This document shows, in pieces, positions 22,390-31,885 of a DNA stretch of 64,000 bases. This DNA comes from Bordetella genomosp. 7. Lineage in GTDB: Bacteria; Pseudomonadota; Gammaproteobacteria; Burkholderiales; Burkholderiaceae_B. The stretch spans positions 248,001 through 312,000 of the forward strand of contig NZ_NEVK01000001.1 of the NCBI RefSeq assembly GCF_002261265.1. Direction: 5' to 3'. Made by a program: the position numbers and the translations under genes. The notes beneath the pieces were generated by a model, which was not told the origin of the DNA, did no database searches, and saw only the letters and a list, made by a program, of their open reading frames with translations. Within the stretch, counting starts at the first letter, position 1; each line of letters begins with the position of its first letter.

Positions 22390-23448
22390 TCAGTCGGGCA
22401 GGCCCGCTTCCAGCAACCCGTCGATCAGCTTGCGTACCGGCGCGGGCAGCGCCATGCCGGGCAGGTCCGCCGCGCCCGCCCAACGCTGCGCCGGCCCGGG
22501 CTCGGCCAGGGAAGCCGCCGGCTGTACCGGCACATACCAGGGCTTGATATGCAGGCGGTAATGCGTAAAGGTATGCGCGAACGCTGCGAGCTCATAGCGC
22601 CGCAGCGGCTGCAGGCCCAGCCGCTGCACGGCCTGCGCGGGATCGCTGCCCGCCTCGAATTCCGGCAGGCTCCATAGCCCGCCCCAGATACCGGGCGAAG
22701 GCCGCAAGTGCAGCAGGATCGCACCATCGCGCTGCAACACCAGCATGCCCGTCTGGCGCTCGGGGATCGCCTTGCGTGTCTTGGGCGTGGGCAGCTCGGC
22801 CTGCCGGCCTTCGCGGCGCGCCACACAGGTGTCGGCCAACGGGCAGTGCCCGCAATCCGGCTTGCCGCGCGTACAGAGCGTCGCGCCCAGATCCATCAGC
22901 CCCTGCGTATACGCGGCCATGTCCAGCCTGGGAGCGGCCGCCACCTGGGCCTCGGCCAATGCCCACAGGCTTTGTTCGACATCACGGCGCGCCGGGTCGC
23001 CTGCGATGCCGAAGTGACGGGTGAATACGCGCTTGACGTTGCCGTCCAGAATGGGCGCCCGCTCGCCATATGCAAACGCCGCAATGGCCGCCGCCGTCGA
23101 GCGGCCGATTCCGGGCAGGGTGGCGATCTGTTGGGCAGTGGGGGGAAACCGGCCGTTCCACTCGTTCACGACCGCCTGTGCACAGCGATGCAGATTGCGC
23201 GCCCGTGCGTAATAGCCCAGGCCGGCCCAATAGGGCATCACCTCGTCCTGCGACGCAGCCGCCAGCGCGGAGACATCCGGAAACCGCTCGAGAAAGCGCT
23301 GGTAGTAGGGGATGACCGTGGCCACCTGAGTCTGCTGCAGCATGATCTCAGACAGCCAGATCCGGTAGGGGTCTTGCGTGCCCTGCCAGGGCAGGCCATG
23401 GCGGCCATGACTGCGTTGCCAGGCAACGATGCGGGAGGCGAAATCCAT
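22390..23448 (-). CDS. mutY: A/G-specific adenine glycosylase
   Basis: MutY removes adenine mispaired with 8-oxoguanine. From the ATG at 23448 (MDFASRIVAWQRSHGRHGLPW) it has 352 residues. Catalytic E34 (LSEIMLQQTQ), the helix-hairpin-helix LPGIGRSTAAAI (about 111-122), catalytic D135 (PILDGNVKRV) and the 4Fe-4S loop cysteines C192, C199, C202 and C208 are all present. The C-terminal NUDIX-like domain (about 225-350) recognises 8-oxoG. An upstream in-frame extension to 23577 has no family likeness and is left out. Confidence 0.96.
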   Translation of the reverse strand: MDFASRIVAWQRSHGRHGLPWQGTQDPYRIWLSEIMLQQTQVATVIPYYQRFLERFPDVSALAAASQDEVMPYWAGLGYYARARNLHRCAQAVVNEWNGRFPPTAQQIATLPGIGRSTAAAIAAFAYGERAPILDGNVKRVFTRHFGIAGDPARRDVEQSLWALAEAQVAAAPRLDMAAYTQGLMDLGATLCTRGKPDCGHCPLADTCVARREGRQAELPTPKTRKAIPERQTGMLVLQRDGAILLHLRPSPGIWGGLWSLPEFEAGSDPAQAVQRLGLQPLRRYELAAFAHTFTHYRLHIKPWYVPVQPAASLAEPGPAQRWAGAADLPGMALPAPVRKLIDGLLEAGLPD

Positions 23449-23527
23449 GGGCGGAATTATCGCACTACCGGACCGCAATCCCTTTCGACGGGCGGCGAGT
23501 TGAAGCAGGGCAGCAAATGGACGTTGA

Positions 23528-24484
23528 TCAGTCCATCTGAATATCCAGCCGCTTGACGACCGGACGCCAGAGCTCAAGTTCGTCGGCCATGATCCGGGCT
23601 GAGGCGACTGCGTCGTTCGGAAACGGCGTGGCGCCTACTTCAATCAATTTAGTGGTGAAGTCAGGCTCTTTCGTCATGGCAAGCACCGCATCCTGGATTT
23701 TCTTGACCACGGCTTGCGGGGTCTTGGCCGGCACCATGACGCCGTACCAGGAGTCGAGTACGGCATTCTTCACGCCACCCTCGCCAAATGTCGGTACATC
23801 CGGAATCGACGGAGCGCGTGCTTCCGATGCGACGCCGAGTAGTCGAATTTTGCCGGCCGAGACGTGAGACATCACGTTGGGGAGATTTACAAATAACGCC
23901 TGAACTTCGCCAGATAGCAGATCGGCCGTGGCGGGCGCAGCGCCCTTATAGGGGATATGGGTCAGCTTGACCTTCGCGCGGTCCTGGAACACTTCGCCAA
24001 CCAGGTGGTTGATCGAACCTATGCCAGCCGAGCCCATATTGATGGCGCCAGGATTCGACTTTGCATACGCGACGAATTCGTCCAGGGTATTGGCCGGCGT
24101 ATTCAGGGAAACGGCCAGTACATTCGGCACCGCAGCAAAGGTGGCGACGGTGATCAGGTCTTTATTGCTATCGAAATCCAGGTTTTTATACAGCAGGGGT
24201 TGCAAAACCTGCCCCTGGGTGCCTACTAGTAGGGTGTATCCATCCGCGGGCGCCTTCACGGCGTAACTCGTTCCAATGATGCCGCCGGCCCCAGGACGGT
24301 TGTTGACGATGACGGGCTGCCCCAGGTACCCCGCCAGTCTTTCGGCAATGATGCGGCCCATGAGGTCTACCGTTCCGCCCGGGGCGAAGGGGACGACGAG
24401 CGTAATGGGTTTGCTGGGATAATCCTGGGCGTTGGCATGGAATGAAAGCGCCAGTGCGACGATTGCTGCAAGCTTCTTGAACAT
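23528..24484 (-). CDS. Bug (TctC)-family periplasmic solute-binding protein
   Basis: 318 residues from the ATG at 24484 (MFKKLAAIVALALSFHANAQDYPSKPITLVVPFAPGG), with a good AGAGG site upstream and a signal peptide ending near HANAQ. The family binds carboxylate-type solutes and is hugely expanded in Bordetella and Cupriavidus relatives. Motifs: PFAPGGTVDLMGRI, NRPGAGGIIGTSYAVKAPADGYTL and a TGSAGIGSINHLVGE-like loop. It is next to an ArgH-like lyase in the same direction (86-base gap), so it may import that enzyme's substrate. Base composition is clearly less GC-rich than surrounding genes. Confidence 0.9.
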   Translation of the reverse strand: MFKKLAAIVALALSFHANAQDYPSKPITLVVPFAPGGTVDLMGRIIAERLAGYLGQPVIVNNRPGAGGIIGTSYAVKAPADGYTLLVGTQGQVLQPLLYKNLDFDSNKDLITVATFAAVPNVLAVSLNTPANTLDEFVAYAKSNPGAINMGSAGIGSINHLVGEVFQDRAKVKLTHIPYKGAAPATADLLSGEVQALFVNLPNVMSHVSAGKIRLLGVASEARAPSIPDVPTFGEGGVKNAVLDSWYGVMVPAKTPQAVVKKIQDAVLAMTKEPDFTTKLIEVGATPFPNDAVASARIMADELELWRPVVKRLDIQMD

Positions 24485-24569
24485 GGTTGGGTTTCCTCTT
24501 GTCTCTTTGATCATCTGCGGTTGTGGCACGGCAGAAGGCGTGCGTGTCGGAGTACCGGGCTTGCTCAGT

Positions 24570-26084
24570 TCAGCCCGACCATTGCGCTGCTGATGACGCT
24601 CGCATCGTTGCGGCTGTTGCTATCTGTGCCCTGCGAGCTTGCAGCCATGTGCTCTGTTCGCCAACGACGGTTCTGGCATCTTCGAGAAGGCTCATGGTCT
24701 CTGCGGCGGCGGTGCCTCCCGAAGACGTACGTGAACTGACAAACGCCCGGGCGTCGAGGCTTTCCCGAATAACGGCGCTCGACAGGCCGGGATCGGCTAC
24801 GTTTAGTTCTCGCGCGGCTTCACTTAACAGCTCAGCGGTGACGCCATCTCGGGAAACGTCCCTTTCGGAACATAGGCGTACCAGGCGCGCCACCAAGCTG
24901 TGCGCTTCACGGAACGACAGGCCGCTGCTGTGCACGATCCGGTCGGCGAGGCTGGTCGCGGTCGACCAGTTGGATTCCGCGGCTCGGGCCATCCGGTTTT
25001 CGTGCACGGTCAAACTTTCGATCATCCCGGTCATCAGGTCCAGGCAGCCGTTCGTATCGGCGAATGCTTTGTCAAGCAACGGTAGCTCGCGCATTACGAC
25101 ATCGCCTGTGCCTTCCGCGCGGAAGGTGGCCAACGCTGTCGTGAGCCAGGTCGTGGCGCCCCCGGCGGCAAACTTTACGACTTCGAGTCCGGCCGGGTTC
25201 TTCTTTTGGGGGAAGATCGAACTGGTGCCGCAGAATGCGTCGGCGGTTTCTACAAACGCAAACTCATGCGCCGACCACAGGTGAAGATCAGTGGCCAGGT
25301 CGTTGAGCGTGGACATCACGAATGACAGTGCTGAGGCCACCTCTGCCGCGTAATAGGCTTCGCGCGCCAGCTTGGCGTTTGCGATGATCCCGTCGAAGGC
25401 CAGCAGTTCGGTGGTGCGCTGCCGGTTGATCGGCCAAGCCGTGCCGGAAAGACCTGCAGCACCGAGAGGATTCAGGTTCAGTCGCGTGAACGCGCTGCGC
25501 AGCCGGTCGAAATCATCCGACAGCTTTGTGCTGAACGACAGCAGATAATGCCCAAAATTGGTGGGGTGGGCATGCTGCATGCATGTATACCCGGGCATCA
25601 GCGTACCGACTTGCCTGGATGCAAGGTCAAGCAGGGCGTCTTGCAGACGGATGATTAGGTTGAACGTATCCAGCAGCAGGCGCCGTTTGTACAGGCGACG
25701 TACCGTCGGGCCCTGATCCAGACGGCTGCGCCCGGTGTGCATTCTTCCGCCTACCGCCTCGCCGATCTGCTGGAAAAGATAGCTTTCGACCTGCAGCAAG
25801 AAGCTGCCCCGCATGGGATCGATAGGGAAGCTCTCGGGCCCCAGCGCCACGATATCCTGGAGCGTGGACAGAATCAGCCGCGCGTGGGTCGGTTCGAGAA
25901 TGCCCTGCTCGGCGAGCATGATCGTATGCGCGATATCAACCTGCAGGTATTCATGGAACTGCAGCAGTTCTCGCTCCAGGTGGGGGCGCTCGAAGTACTT
26001 CACCATCAAATCAGAGGGCGCTGAAGTCAGTCGTGCCTCGACGAGGGTGCGTGTTGGTGCAGGCGGTTCGGCCCATTGGTTCAC
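24570..26084 (-). CDS. Argininosuccinate-lyase-like enzyme (fumarase/aspartase superfamily)
   Basis: 504 residues. It resembles ArgH but departs at key motifs: the HTGRSRNDQ region reads MHTGRSRLDQGP (near 120), the second region reads QHAHPTNFGHYLLS in place of Q-A-Q-P, and the flexible signature loop reads GTSSIFPQKKNP in place of GSSxMPxKxNP. The superfamily cleaves C-N or C-O bonds to release fumarate, so a catabolic lyase acting on an N-substituted aspartate is plausible (some relatives cleave aminopolycarboxylates such as EDDS). This is inference. It lies between a Bug receptor and a divergent LysR gene, typical of an accessory catabolic unit; the arginine pathway is unlikely. Confidence 0.75.
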   Translation of the reverse strand: MNQWAEPPAPTRTLVEARLTSAPSDLMVKYFERPHLERELLQFHEYLQVDIAHTIMLAEQGILEPTHARLILSTLQDIVALGPESFPIDPMRGSFLLQVESYLFQQIGEAVGGRMHTGRSRLDQGPTVRRLYKRRLLLDTFNLIIRLQDALLDLASRQVGTLMPGYTCMQHAHPTNFGHYLLSFSTKLSDDFDRLRSAFTRLNLNPLGAAGLSGTAWPINRQRTTELLAFDGIIANAKLAREAYYAAEVASALSFVMSTLNDLATDLHLWSAHEFAFVETADAFCGTSSIFPQKKNPAGLEVVKFAAGGATTWLTTALATFRAEGTGDVVMRELPLLDKAFADTNGCLDLMTGMIESLTVHENRMARAAESNWSTATSLADRIVHSSGLSFREAHSLVARLVRLCSERDVSRDGVTAELLSEAARELNVADPGLSSAVIRESLDARAFVSSRTSSGGTAAAETMSLLEDARTVVGEQSTWLQARRAQIATAATMRASSAAQWSG

Positions 26085-26234
26085 AACATCTTCTCCATGC
26101 AGATATTCCTGGGCATTACTTGGCTTGCAATGGCAATGCCGGGAATTGACTGCAGAGCACTTTATTTTCTATAAGGTCATTCGTCCAATTAATTTTGATC
26201 GGCGATTTTGATAAGTTCGGCTGATGAGGCGCGC
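26085..26234. promoter_or_regulatory. Divergent promoter region of the lyase and LysR genes
   Basis: A 150-base AT-rich interval (for example TTTATTTTCTATAAGG and CCAATTAATTTTGATCGG) between the divergent genes, as is usual for a LysR regulator controlling its neighbour. No exact T-N11-A dyad could be fixed with confidence. Confidence 0.45.
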
Positions 26235-27128
26235 ATGGAAATACGTCAGATCGAAGCATTTGTCTCAATTGCGACCCTACGGAACTTCCGGGTCGCAGCG
26301 AACCGGTTGCACATTACGCAACCGGCCGTTTCCATGCGACTGGCTTCGCTGGAACGCGAACTTGGCGTGGACCTCATTGACCGCAGCGGTGGCGATGTTC
26401 AGCTGACACCAAAGGGGATGCAGCTGCTGCAACTCGCCGAGCACCTGCTCGACACCACGGCTGAACTGAAGACATTGGCATCCGGCGGCGAACGCAAACT
26501 ACAGCGCGTTCGTATTGGCACGACCAGTACCATCGTGAATGCCTGGATCGTGGATCTGTTCAAGGAAATCGAACGCGACTTGCCGCACCTGACTGCAGAG
26601 CTGATGGTGGATACGTCGCCACGGCTGCGTAGCCTGCTTGAGCGCGGCGAGTTGGACTTGGCGATCATCATGGGAAACACATTGAGCGCAGGGGTACGCA
26701 ACCTGCTGCTTGCCCGCTACGAAACGCGATGGGTAGTCAGCAGGCAATTGCGGCTTCCCAAGGCCGCCTCGCTGGCCGACATGGCGCAGCATCCGATCAT
26801 GACCTATGCACGGGACTCGGCGACGTACGGTGCCATCGAAGAACTGTTTCGCAACAACGGACTGTGGCCAATCCGCATCAGCTGCACCAATTCAGCCGAA
26901 GCCTTGCTGGGTATTGTGAAAGCAGGCATGGGCATTGGGATCATCAGTGAGGCATGCGTAGGCGCCGCGCAGGATGCCAGGTCGCTGCGGATCATCGAAG
27001 GGGCTCCCGCGCTGCCCGTCTACGAATATTTCGCCTCCTACCACGTGGACTCCGTAGGCCGCGTGGGGATGATGGTCGCCGAACTGGCCCAGCGGGTGTG
27101 CTGGGAGCATGCGGCACGAAAGAAGTGA
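26235..27128 (+). CDS. LysR-family transcriptional regulator
   Basis: 297 residues from the ATG at 26235 (MEIRQIEAFVSIATLRNFRVAANRLHITQPAVSMRLASLERELGVDLIDRS). The HTH is standard, and the effector-binding domain (about 90-295) contains LRIGTTSTIVNAWIVDLF-like and GIGIISEACVGAA segments. It diverges from the ArgH-like lyase and Bug genes and so is the likely regulator of that unit. It shares their lower GC content. An upstream in-frame start at 26208 adds nine residues without family support. Confidence 0.9.
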   Translation: MEIRQIEAFVSIATLRNFRVAANRLHITQPAVSMRLASLERELGVDLIDRSGGDVQLTPKGMQLLQLAEHLLDTTAELKTLASGGERKLQRVRIGTTSTIVNAWIVDLFKEIERDLPHLTAELMVDTSPRLRSLLERGELDLAIIMGNTLSAGVRNLLLARYETRWVVSRQLRLPKAASLADMAQHPIMTYARDSATYGAIEELFRNNGLWPIRISCTNSAEALLGIVKAGMGIGIISEACVGAAQDARSLRIIEGAPALPVYEYFASYHVDSVGRVGMMVAELAQRVCWEHAARKK

Positions 27129-27379
27129 GCTTCAATCGCCGTCTGAACCGCCGCTAGTCGCAAGCCCGACGCGGCTCCGACAGCAACCGAAACCTGGCGC
27201 CGCCCTCGCACCTGGCCGCCCCCCGATATGCCATCGGGTTCCGTCCCTATTGCATCCCCCCGAGTCCCCGGGTACAACCCTGATAGAACAACGGCACTTT
27301 CGCCCGTTCCGGTCCGCCGCGGCTTCACAAGAGCCGGCAGGCGACACCGGGCCGGACATCCAAGACCCTCGGAGTAGAC

Positions 27380-30300
27380 ATGAATGCCCCACTGACGCCC
27401 GCACAACATGCGGCGCTCGCTTCTGTCCAGCTGGACGACAAATACACCCTGGAAACGGGCCGCGCCTGGATGAGCGGCATCCACGCCCTGGTGCGCCTGC
27501 CCATGATGCAGCGCCTGCGCGACCTGCGCGCCGGCCTTAACACCGCGGGCTTCGTCTCGGGGTACCGTGGGTCGCCGCTGGGCGGCGTCGACCAGAACAT
27601 GTGGAAAGCCGCCAAATACCTACAGGCGCATCACATCGAGTTCCAGCCGGGCATCAACGAAGACCTTGCCGCCACTGCTGTCTGGGGCACCCAGCAGGTC
27701 AACCTGTTTCCCGGCGCCCGCTATGACGGCGTGTTCGGCATGTGGTACGGCAAAGGCCCCGGCGTGGACCGCAGCGGCGACGTCTTCAAGCATGCCAACG
27801 CCGCCGGCACATCGCCGCACGGCGGCGTGCTGGTCGTGGCCGGCGACGACCATCCGGCCAAGTCGTCGACATTGCCTCACCAGAGCGACCACATCCTCAA
27901 GGCGTGCATGATTCCCGTGCTGTTTCCGGCGAGCGTGCAGGAGGTGCTGGACTACGGGCTGCACGGCTGGGCAATGAGCCGCTACGCGGGCGTGTGGGTG
28001 GGCATGAAATGCATCACCGATATTGTCGAAGTGTCCGCGTCTGTAGACGTCGACCCGCATCGCGTACAGATCGCCCTGCCTGGAGATTTCCAGCTGCCGC
28101 CCGACGGCCTGAACATCCGCCTGAACGACACTCCGCTGCAGCAGGAGGCCCGGCTGCTCGACTACAAGCTGTATGCGGCGCTGGCCTACGCACGCGCCAA
28201 TCGGCTGAACCGCGAGCTGTGGCATGTGCCGCAAAGCGCGGCCCGGTTCGGCATCATGACTTCCGGCAAAGCCTATCTGGATACGCGCCAGGCGCTCAGC
28301 GACCTGGGCCTGACCGAAGACGTGTGCCGCCGTATCGGCGTGAGGCTCTTCAAGGTGGGCATGGTATGGCCCCTGGAAGCCACGGGCGTGCAGCATTTTG
28401 CCGAAGGGCTGGACGAGATCCTGGTGGTGGAAGAAAAGCGCCAGGTTCTCGAATACCAGCTGAAAGAAGAGCTGTTCAGCTGGCTTGGCACGGGCAAGAA
28501 GATTCCGCGGGTGGTGGGCAAGTTTGACGACAAGGACGGCGGCGAATGGTCGGTGCCCCAGGGCAATTGGCTGCTGCCGGCGCATCATGAGTTCACGCCC
28601 GCCATGGTTGCCAAGGCAGTGGGCGCCCGCCTGCTGCGGCTCGAACTGCCCGAAGACGTGCGTGCGGGTATCCAGGCCCGGTTGGCCTTCATCAGCGAGC
28701 GCGAACAGGCGCTGGCCCGGCCGCGCGTGGTGACCGAACGCAAGCCCTGGTTCTGTTCGGGCTGTCCGCACAACACCTCGACCCGCGTGCCGGACGGGTC
28801 GCGCGGCATGGCGGGTATCGGCTGCCACTATATGGTGACGTGGATGGGCCGCAATACGCAGGTCTACACGCAGATGGGCGGCGAGGGCGTGCCGTGGATA
28901 GGCCAGGCTCCCTTTACCGACGAGAAGCACGTCTTTGCCAACCTGGGCGATGGCACGTACTACCATTCCGGCCTGCTGGCCATACGCGCCGCCGTGGCGG
29001 CCAAGGTGCCCATCACTTACAAAATACTGTTCAACGATGCGGTGGCCATGACGGGCGGCCAGCCGGTGGATGGCCCCATCGATGTGCCGATGATCACGCG
29101 CCAGGTGGCTGCCGAGGGCATCGAGAAAATCGTGGTGGTGACCGACGAGCCCGAAAAGTACCAGGGCGTGACCACGCTGGCTGCCGGCGTGCCGGTGCGC
29201 CATCGCGACGAGCTTGACGCCGTCATGCGCGAATTGCGCGACTACCCCGGCGTGTCGGTGCTGGTGTACGACCAGACCTGCGCCACCGAAAAGCGGCGGC
29301 GCCGCAAGCGCAACGCCTACCCCGATCCGGCCCGGCGCGTGGTGATCAACGAGCGTGTATGCGAAGGCTGCGGCGATTGTTCCGAGCAGTCGCATTGCCT
29401 GTCGGTCGAGCCGCTGGAAACTGAATTCGGCCGCAAGCGCACCATCAACCAGTCCAGCTGCAATAAAGACTTTTCCTGCCTGAAGGGCTTCTGCCCCAGC
29501 CTGGTTACTGTTGAAGGCGGGCGCCTGCGCAAGCCCCGTGCGCTGCAGCAACAGGCTCCCATCGACGCCGACCTGCCATCGCCGGCCTTGCCGTCGCTGG
29601 ACCAGCCGTACGGCGTGTTCGTCGCGGGCGTGGGCGGCACGGGGGTCGTGACCATCGGCCAGCTGCTGGGCATGGCCGCGCACCTGGAAGGCAAGGGCGG
29701 CTCGGTGCTCGATATGGCAGGCCTGGCCCAGAAGGGCGGGGCCGTGGCCTCGCATGTAATACTGACCCCGACTTCGGACGAGCTGTTGAATACGCGCGTG
29801 GCCATGGGCGAGGCCGACCTGGTGCTGGCCGGCGATCTGGTCGTGGCCGCGGGCCAGGATTCGCTGGCCCGCATGCGGCCCGGCCGCACGCGCGTGCTGC
29901 TCAACACCGATGTCGCGCCGACGGCGGCATTCGTCAACAATCCCGACTGGCGTCTGCCGGGCTCGGACCTGCAGGCCGAATTGCGGGCCGCCTGCGGCAA
30001 CGAGAACGTCGCCATGCTCGACGCGGCGGAACTTGCCGTGGCGCTGCTCGGCGACGCTATCTATGCCAACCCCATGATGCTGGGCTATGCCTACCAGAAG
30101 GGCTGGCTGCCGCTGGGGCAGGACGCGTTGCTGCGGGCCATCGAGCTCAACGGGCAGCAGGTGCCGGCCAACCAGGCGGCGTTTGCCTGGGGGCGGCGTG
30201 CCGCGCATGACCTGCCCGCCCTGCGACGGCTGGCCGGGCTGGATGCCGCCGCGCGCGCCGACGAGACCGATGGCATTGTGCAGGTGCGGCGCGGGCAGCC

Positions 30301-30994
30301 GGCGGATGTCGTCGATATCAAGCGGCCCAGCGGAGAGCTTGAAAACCTGGTGGCCGTGCGCAGCAGTTTTCTTACGGCCTATCAGGATGCGGCGTACGCG
30401 ACGCGCTACCGCGATCTGGTGCAACGCGTGGCCGAGGCGGAACAGGCGGCTACCGGCACCACCCGGCTCGCGGCCGCGGTGGCCCGCTACTACTTCAAGC
30501 TGATGGCGTACAAAGATGAATACGAAGTCGCGCGGCTATATACCGACGGCGAATTCATCAAGCAGGTCCAGGCCCAGTTCGAAGGCGACTGGAAGCTGCG
30601 GCTGCATCTGGCGCCGCCCCTGTTGGCGCGGCGCGATGCCCAGGGCCATCTGGTCAAGCGCGCCTACGGGCCCGGCATTCTGAAGCTGTTTGCCGTGCTG
30701 GCGCGGTTGCGTCGCCTGAGAGGCACCGTGCTGGATGTCTTTGGCTATACCGCCGAGCGCCGCGCCGAACGTGCCTTGATCGACACCTACCGCAACGACA
30801 TCCTGGCCATTCTGCCCAAACTCAGCCGGGCCAACCTGGATCGCGCGGTGGAACTGGCAAGCCTGCCAGAAACCATACGCGGGTACGGGCACATCAAAGA
30901 AGCGGCGATGCAGCGGGCGGCCGCCCGGCGCGCCGAACTGATGCAGGGGTTCAGTGCGCCGGTGCTGCCGATCGACGGGGTGCGGGCGGCCTGA
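27380..30994 (+). CDS. Indolepyruvate ferredoxin oxidoreductase, fused alpha-beta subunits
   Basis: 1204 residues. It oxidatively decarboxylates indolepyruvate or other 2-oxoacids, passing electrons to ferredoxin. The N-terminal pyrimidine-binding domain (about 15-400, GYRGSPLGGVD ... HSGDVFKHAN) is followed by the TPP domain with GDGTYYHSGLL near 522 and NDAVAMTGGQP. A 4Fe-4S region follows (C661 onward, CEGCGDCSEQSHC and further cysteines to CLKGFCP). The C-terminal gamma-like oxidoreductase domain begins near 745 (GVGGTGVVTIGQLL). The three-in-one architecture is common in proteobacteria, where it may serve aromatic-amino-acid catabolism or phenylacetate formation. It stands alone, without an adjacent regulator, 251 bases after the LysR gene. 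Confidence 0.93.
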   Translation: MNAPLTPAQHAALASVQLDDKYTLETGRAWMSGIHALVRLPMMQRLRDLRAGLNTAGFVSGYRGSPLGGVDQNMWKAAKYLQAHHIEFQPGINEDLAATAVWGTQQVNLFPGARYDGVFGMWYGKGPGVDRSGDVFKHANAAGTSPHGGVLVVAGDDHPAKSSTLPHQSDHILKACMIPVLFPASVQEVLDYGLHGWAMSRYAGVWVGMKCITDIVEVSASVDVDPHRVQIALPGDFQLPPDGLNIRLNDTPLQQEARLLDYKLYAALAYARANRLNRELWHVPQSAARFGIMTSGKAYLDTRQALSDLGLTEDVCRRIGVRLFKVGMVWPLEATGVQHFAEGLDEILVVEEKRQVLEYQLKEELFSWLGTGKKIPRVVGKFDDKDGGEWSVPQGNWLLPAHHEFTPAMVAKAVGARLLRLELPEDVRAGIQARLAFISEREQALARPRVVTERKPWFCSGCPHNTSTRVPDGSRGMAGIGCHYMVTWMGRNTQVYTQMGGEGVPWIGQAPFTDEKHVFANLGDGTYYHSGLLAIRAAVAAKVPITYKILFNDAVAMTGGQPVDGPIDVPMITRQVAAEGIEKIVVVTDEPEKYQGVTTLAAGVPVRHRDELDAVMRELRDYPGVSVLVYDQTCATEKRRRRKRNAYPDPARRVVINERVCEGCGDCSEQSHCLSVEPLETEFGRKRTINQSSCNKDFSCLKGFCPSLVTVEGGRLRKPRALQQQAPIDADLPSPALPSLDQPYGVFVAGVGGTGVVTIGQLLGMAAHLEGKGGSVLDMAGLAQKGGAVASHVILTPTSDELLNTRVAMGEADLVLAGDLVVAAGQDSLARMRPGRTRVLLNTDVAPTAAFVNNPDWRLPGSDLQAELRAACGNENVAMLDAAELAVALLGDAIYANPMMLGYAYQKGWLPLGQDALLRAIELNGQQVPANQAAFAWGRRAAHDLPALRRLAGLDAAARADETDGIVQVRRGQPADVVDIKRPSGELENLVAVRSSFLTAYQDAAYATRYRDLVQRVAEAEQAATGTTRLAAAVARYYFKLMAYKDEYEVARLYTDGEFIKQVQAQFEGDWKLRLHLAPPLLARRDAQGHLVKRAYGPGILKLFAVLARLRRLRGTVLDVFGYTAERRAERALIDTYRNDILAILPKLSRANLDRAVELASLPETIRGYGHIKEAAMQRAAARRAELMQGFSAPVLPIDGVRAA

Positions 30995-31002
30995 CGCCGG
31001 CC

Positions 31003-31632
31003 TCAGCGCGCGGGCGGGGCGAAGCGTTCGACCCGGGGCGGCGTATGGGCCTTGGCCTGGGCCGTTTGCGCCGCCGCCTGTTCGCGCCGGGCGATCAAGG
31101 CTTCGGCCTTGTGGTGGTGGGGGGCCAGCTTGCGCACCATGACACGTCCGTCGCGCGGAAAGTAGCCGATGCGGCGGGCGTGCACGTCGCCCAGGTCTTG
31201 CGCCAGCACAGGGATGCCCTCGAGGCGCAGGTAATTAAGCACGAAGCGCGCATTGCGCTCGCCGATGTTCATCTGCTGCATGGCGCTCAGCACGGCGCCG
31301 CCGCCGAACACCTTGGCCTCGAGGCGCTCGCGCGCGGCCCCGGCCTTGAGCAGTTCGTTGATCAACACTTCCATCGCGTAGGCGCCGTAACGCATGGTGG
31401 CCGAAGCGGGCGCCTCGATGTCGCCCTCGGGCAACATAAAGTGGTTCATGCCGCCCACGCCCGTGAGCGGGTCGCGGATGCACGCCGCCACGCAGGAGCC
31501 GAGCACGGTGGAAATCATGATGTCTTCGCCGGCCGCAACGTAATACTCGTTGGGCAGCACCTTCACCGCCGGGCATTGGAAGGCGCTATCAAAATAGTGA
31601 CGAGTCGCGCGGGCGTCGAGGCGTGGGGGCAT
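31003..31632 (-). CDS. cheD: Chemoreceptor glutamine deamidase CheD
   Basis: CheD deamidates glutamines on methyl-accepting chemotaxis proteins and can also dock CheC-type phosphatases. From the ATG at 31632 ([15 protein letters not shown]) it has 209 residues. Catalytic C47 ([14 protein letters not shown]), H64 (GGMNHFMLP) and T42 are all in place. A longer form from a GTG at 31659 is possible; neither start has a clear ribosome binding site. No che or flagellar genes adjoin it here, so it is an orphan. It converges on the oxidoreductase gene (8 bases between stops). Confidence 0.88.
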   Translation of the reverse strand: MPPRLDARATRHYFDSAFQCPAVKVLPNEYYVAAGEDIMISTVLGSCVAACIRDPLTGVGGMNHFMLPEGDIEAPASATMRYGAYAMEVLINELLKAGAARERLEAKVFGGGAVLSAMQQMNIGERNARFVLNYLRLEGIPVLAQDLGDVHARRIGYFPRDGRVMVRKLAPHHHKAEALIARREQAAAQTAQAKAHTPPRVERFAPPAR

Positions 31633-31679
31633 GGAAGGGCGGGGAAGGGGGCCGCGCACAGCGGCAAGAAGCCACAGCT

Positions 31680-31730
31680 TGGCAAGCCGGTAATGTTAGC
31701 AAATTTGTTTTATGTAAATAAAAATGAATA
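31680..31730 (-). promoter_or_regulatory. AT-rich promoter region upstream of cheD
   Basis: The stretch from about 31690 to 31730 (AATGTTAGCAAATTTGTTTTATG and following) is far richer in A+T than its surroundings and lies directly upstream of cheD on the minus strand. A promoter is likely; individual -35/-10 boxes are not assigned. Confidence 0.45.
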
Positions 31731-31766
31731 AAAGGCGGGTGGAGCAGAGGAGCCCGCGCCGTTTAC

Positions 31767-31866
31767 ACGCCCGCCGGGCAAGCGGGCGGACGTTATGCGT
31801 CCCTATTTAATTCGGGCAGCTGCGGGCCAGCCGATGCCCGCACTATAGCGGCGGCGTCGGCTGGCC
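31767..31866. terminator. Two hairpins between ftsX and cheD
   Basis: CGCCCGC...GCGGGCG (about 31767-31787) and GGCCAGCCGA (31825-31834) with TCGGCTGGCC (31857-31866). The second is followed by TTTT on the plus strand only. On the minus strand, where ftsX ends at 31886, the stem forms just after the stop codon and could act as the ftsEX transcript end. Confidence 0.5.
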
Positions 31867-31885
31867 TTTTGGGGCAACAAGCGGC

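Noticed and set aside
24570-26084. Housekeeping argH call for the lyase
   Set aside because: Signature loops differ from ArgH, and the context (Bug receptor, divergent LysR) points to catabolism.
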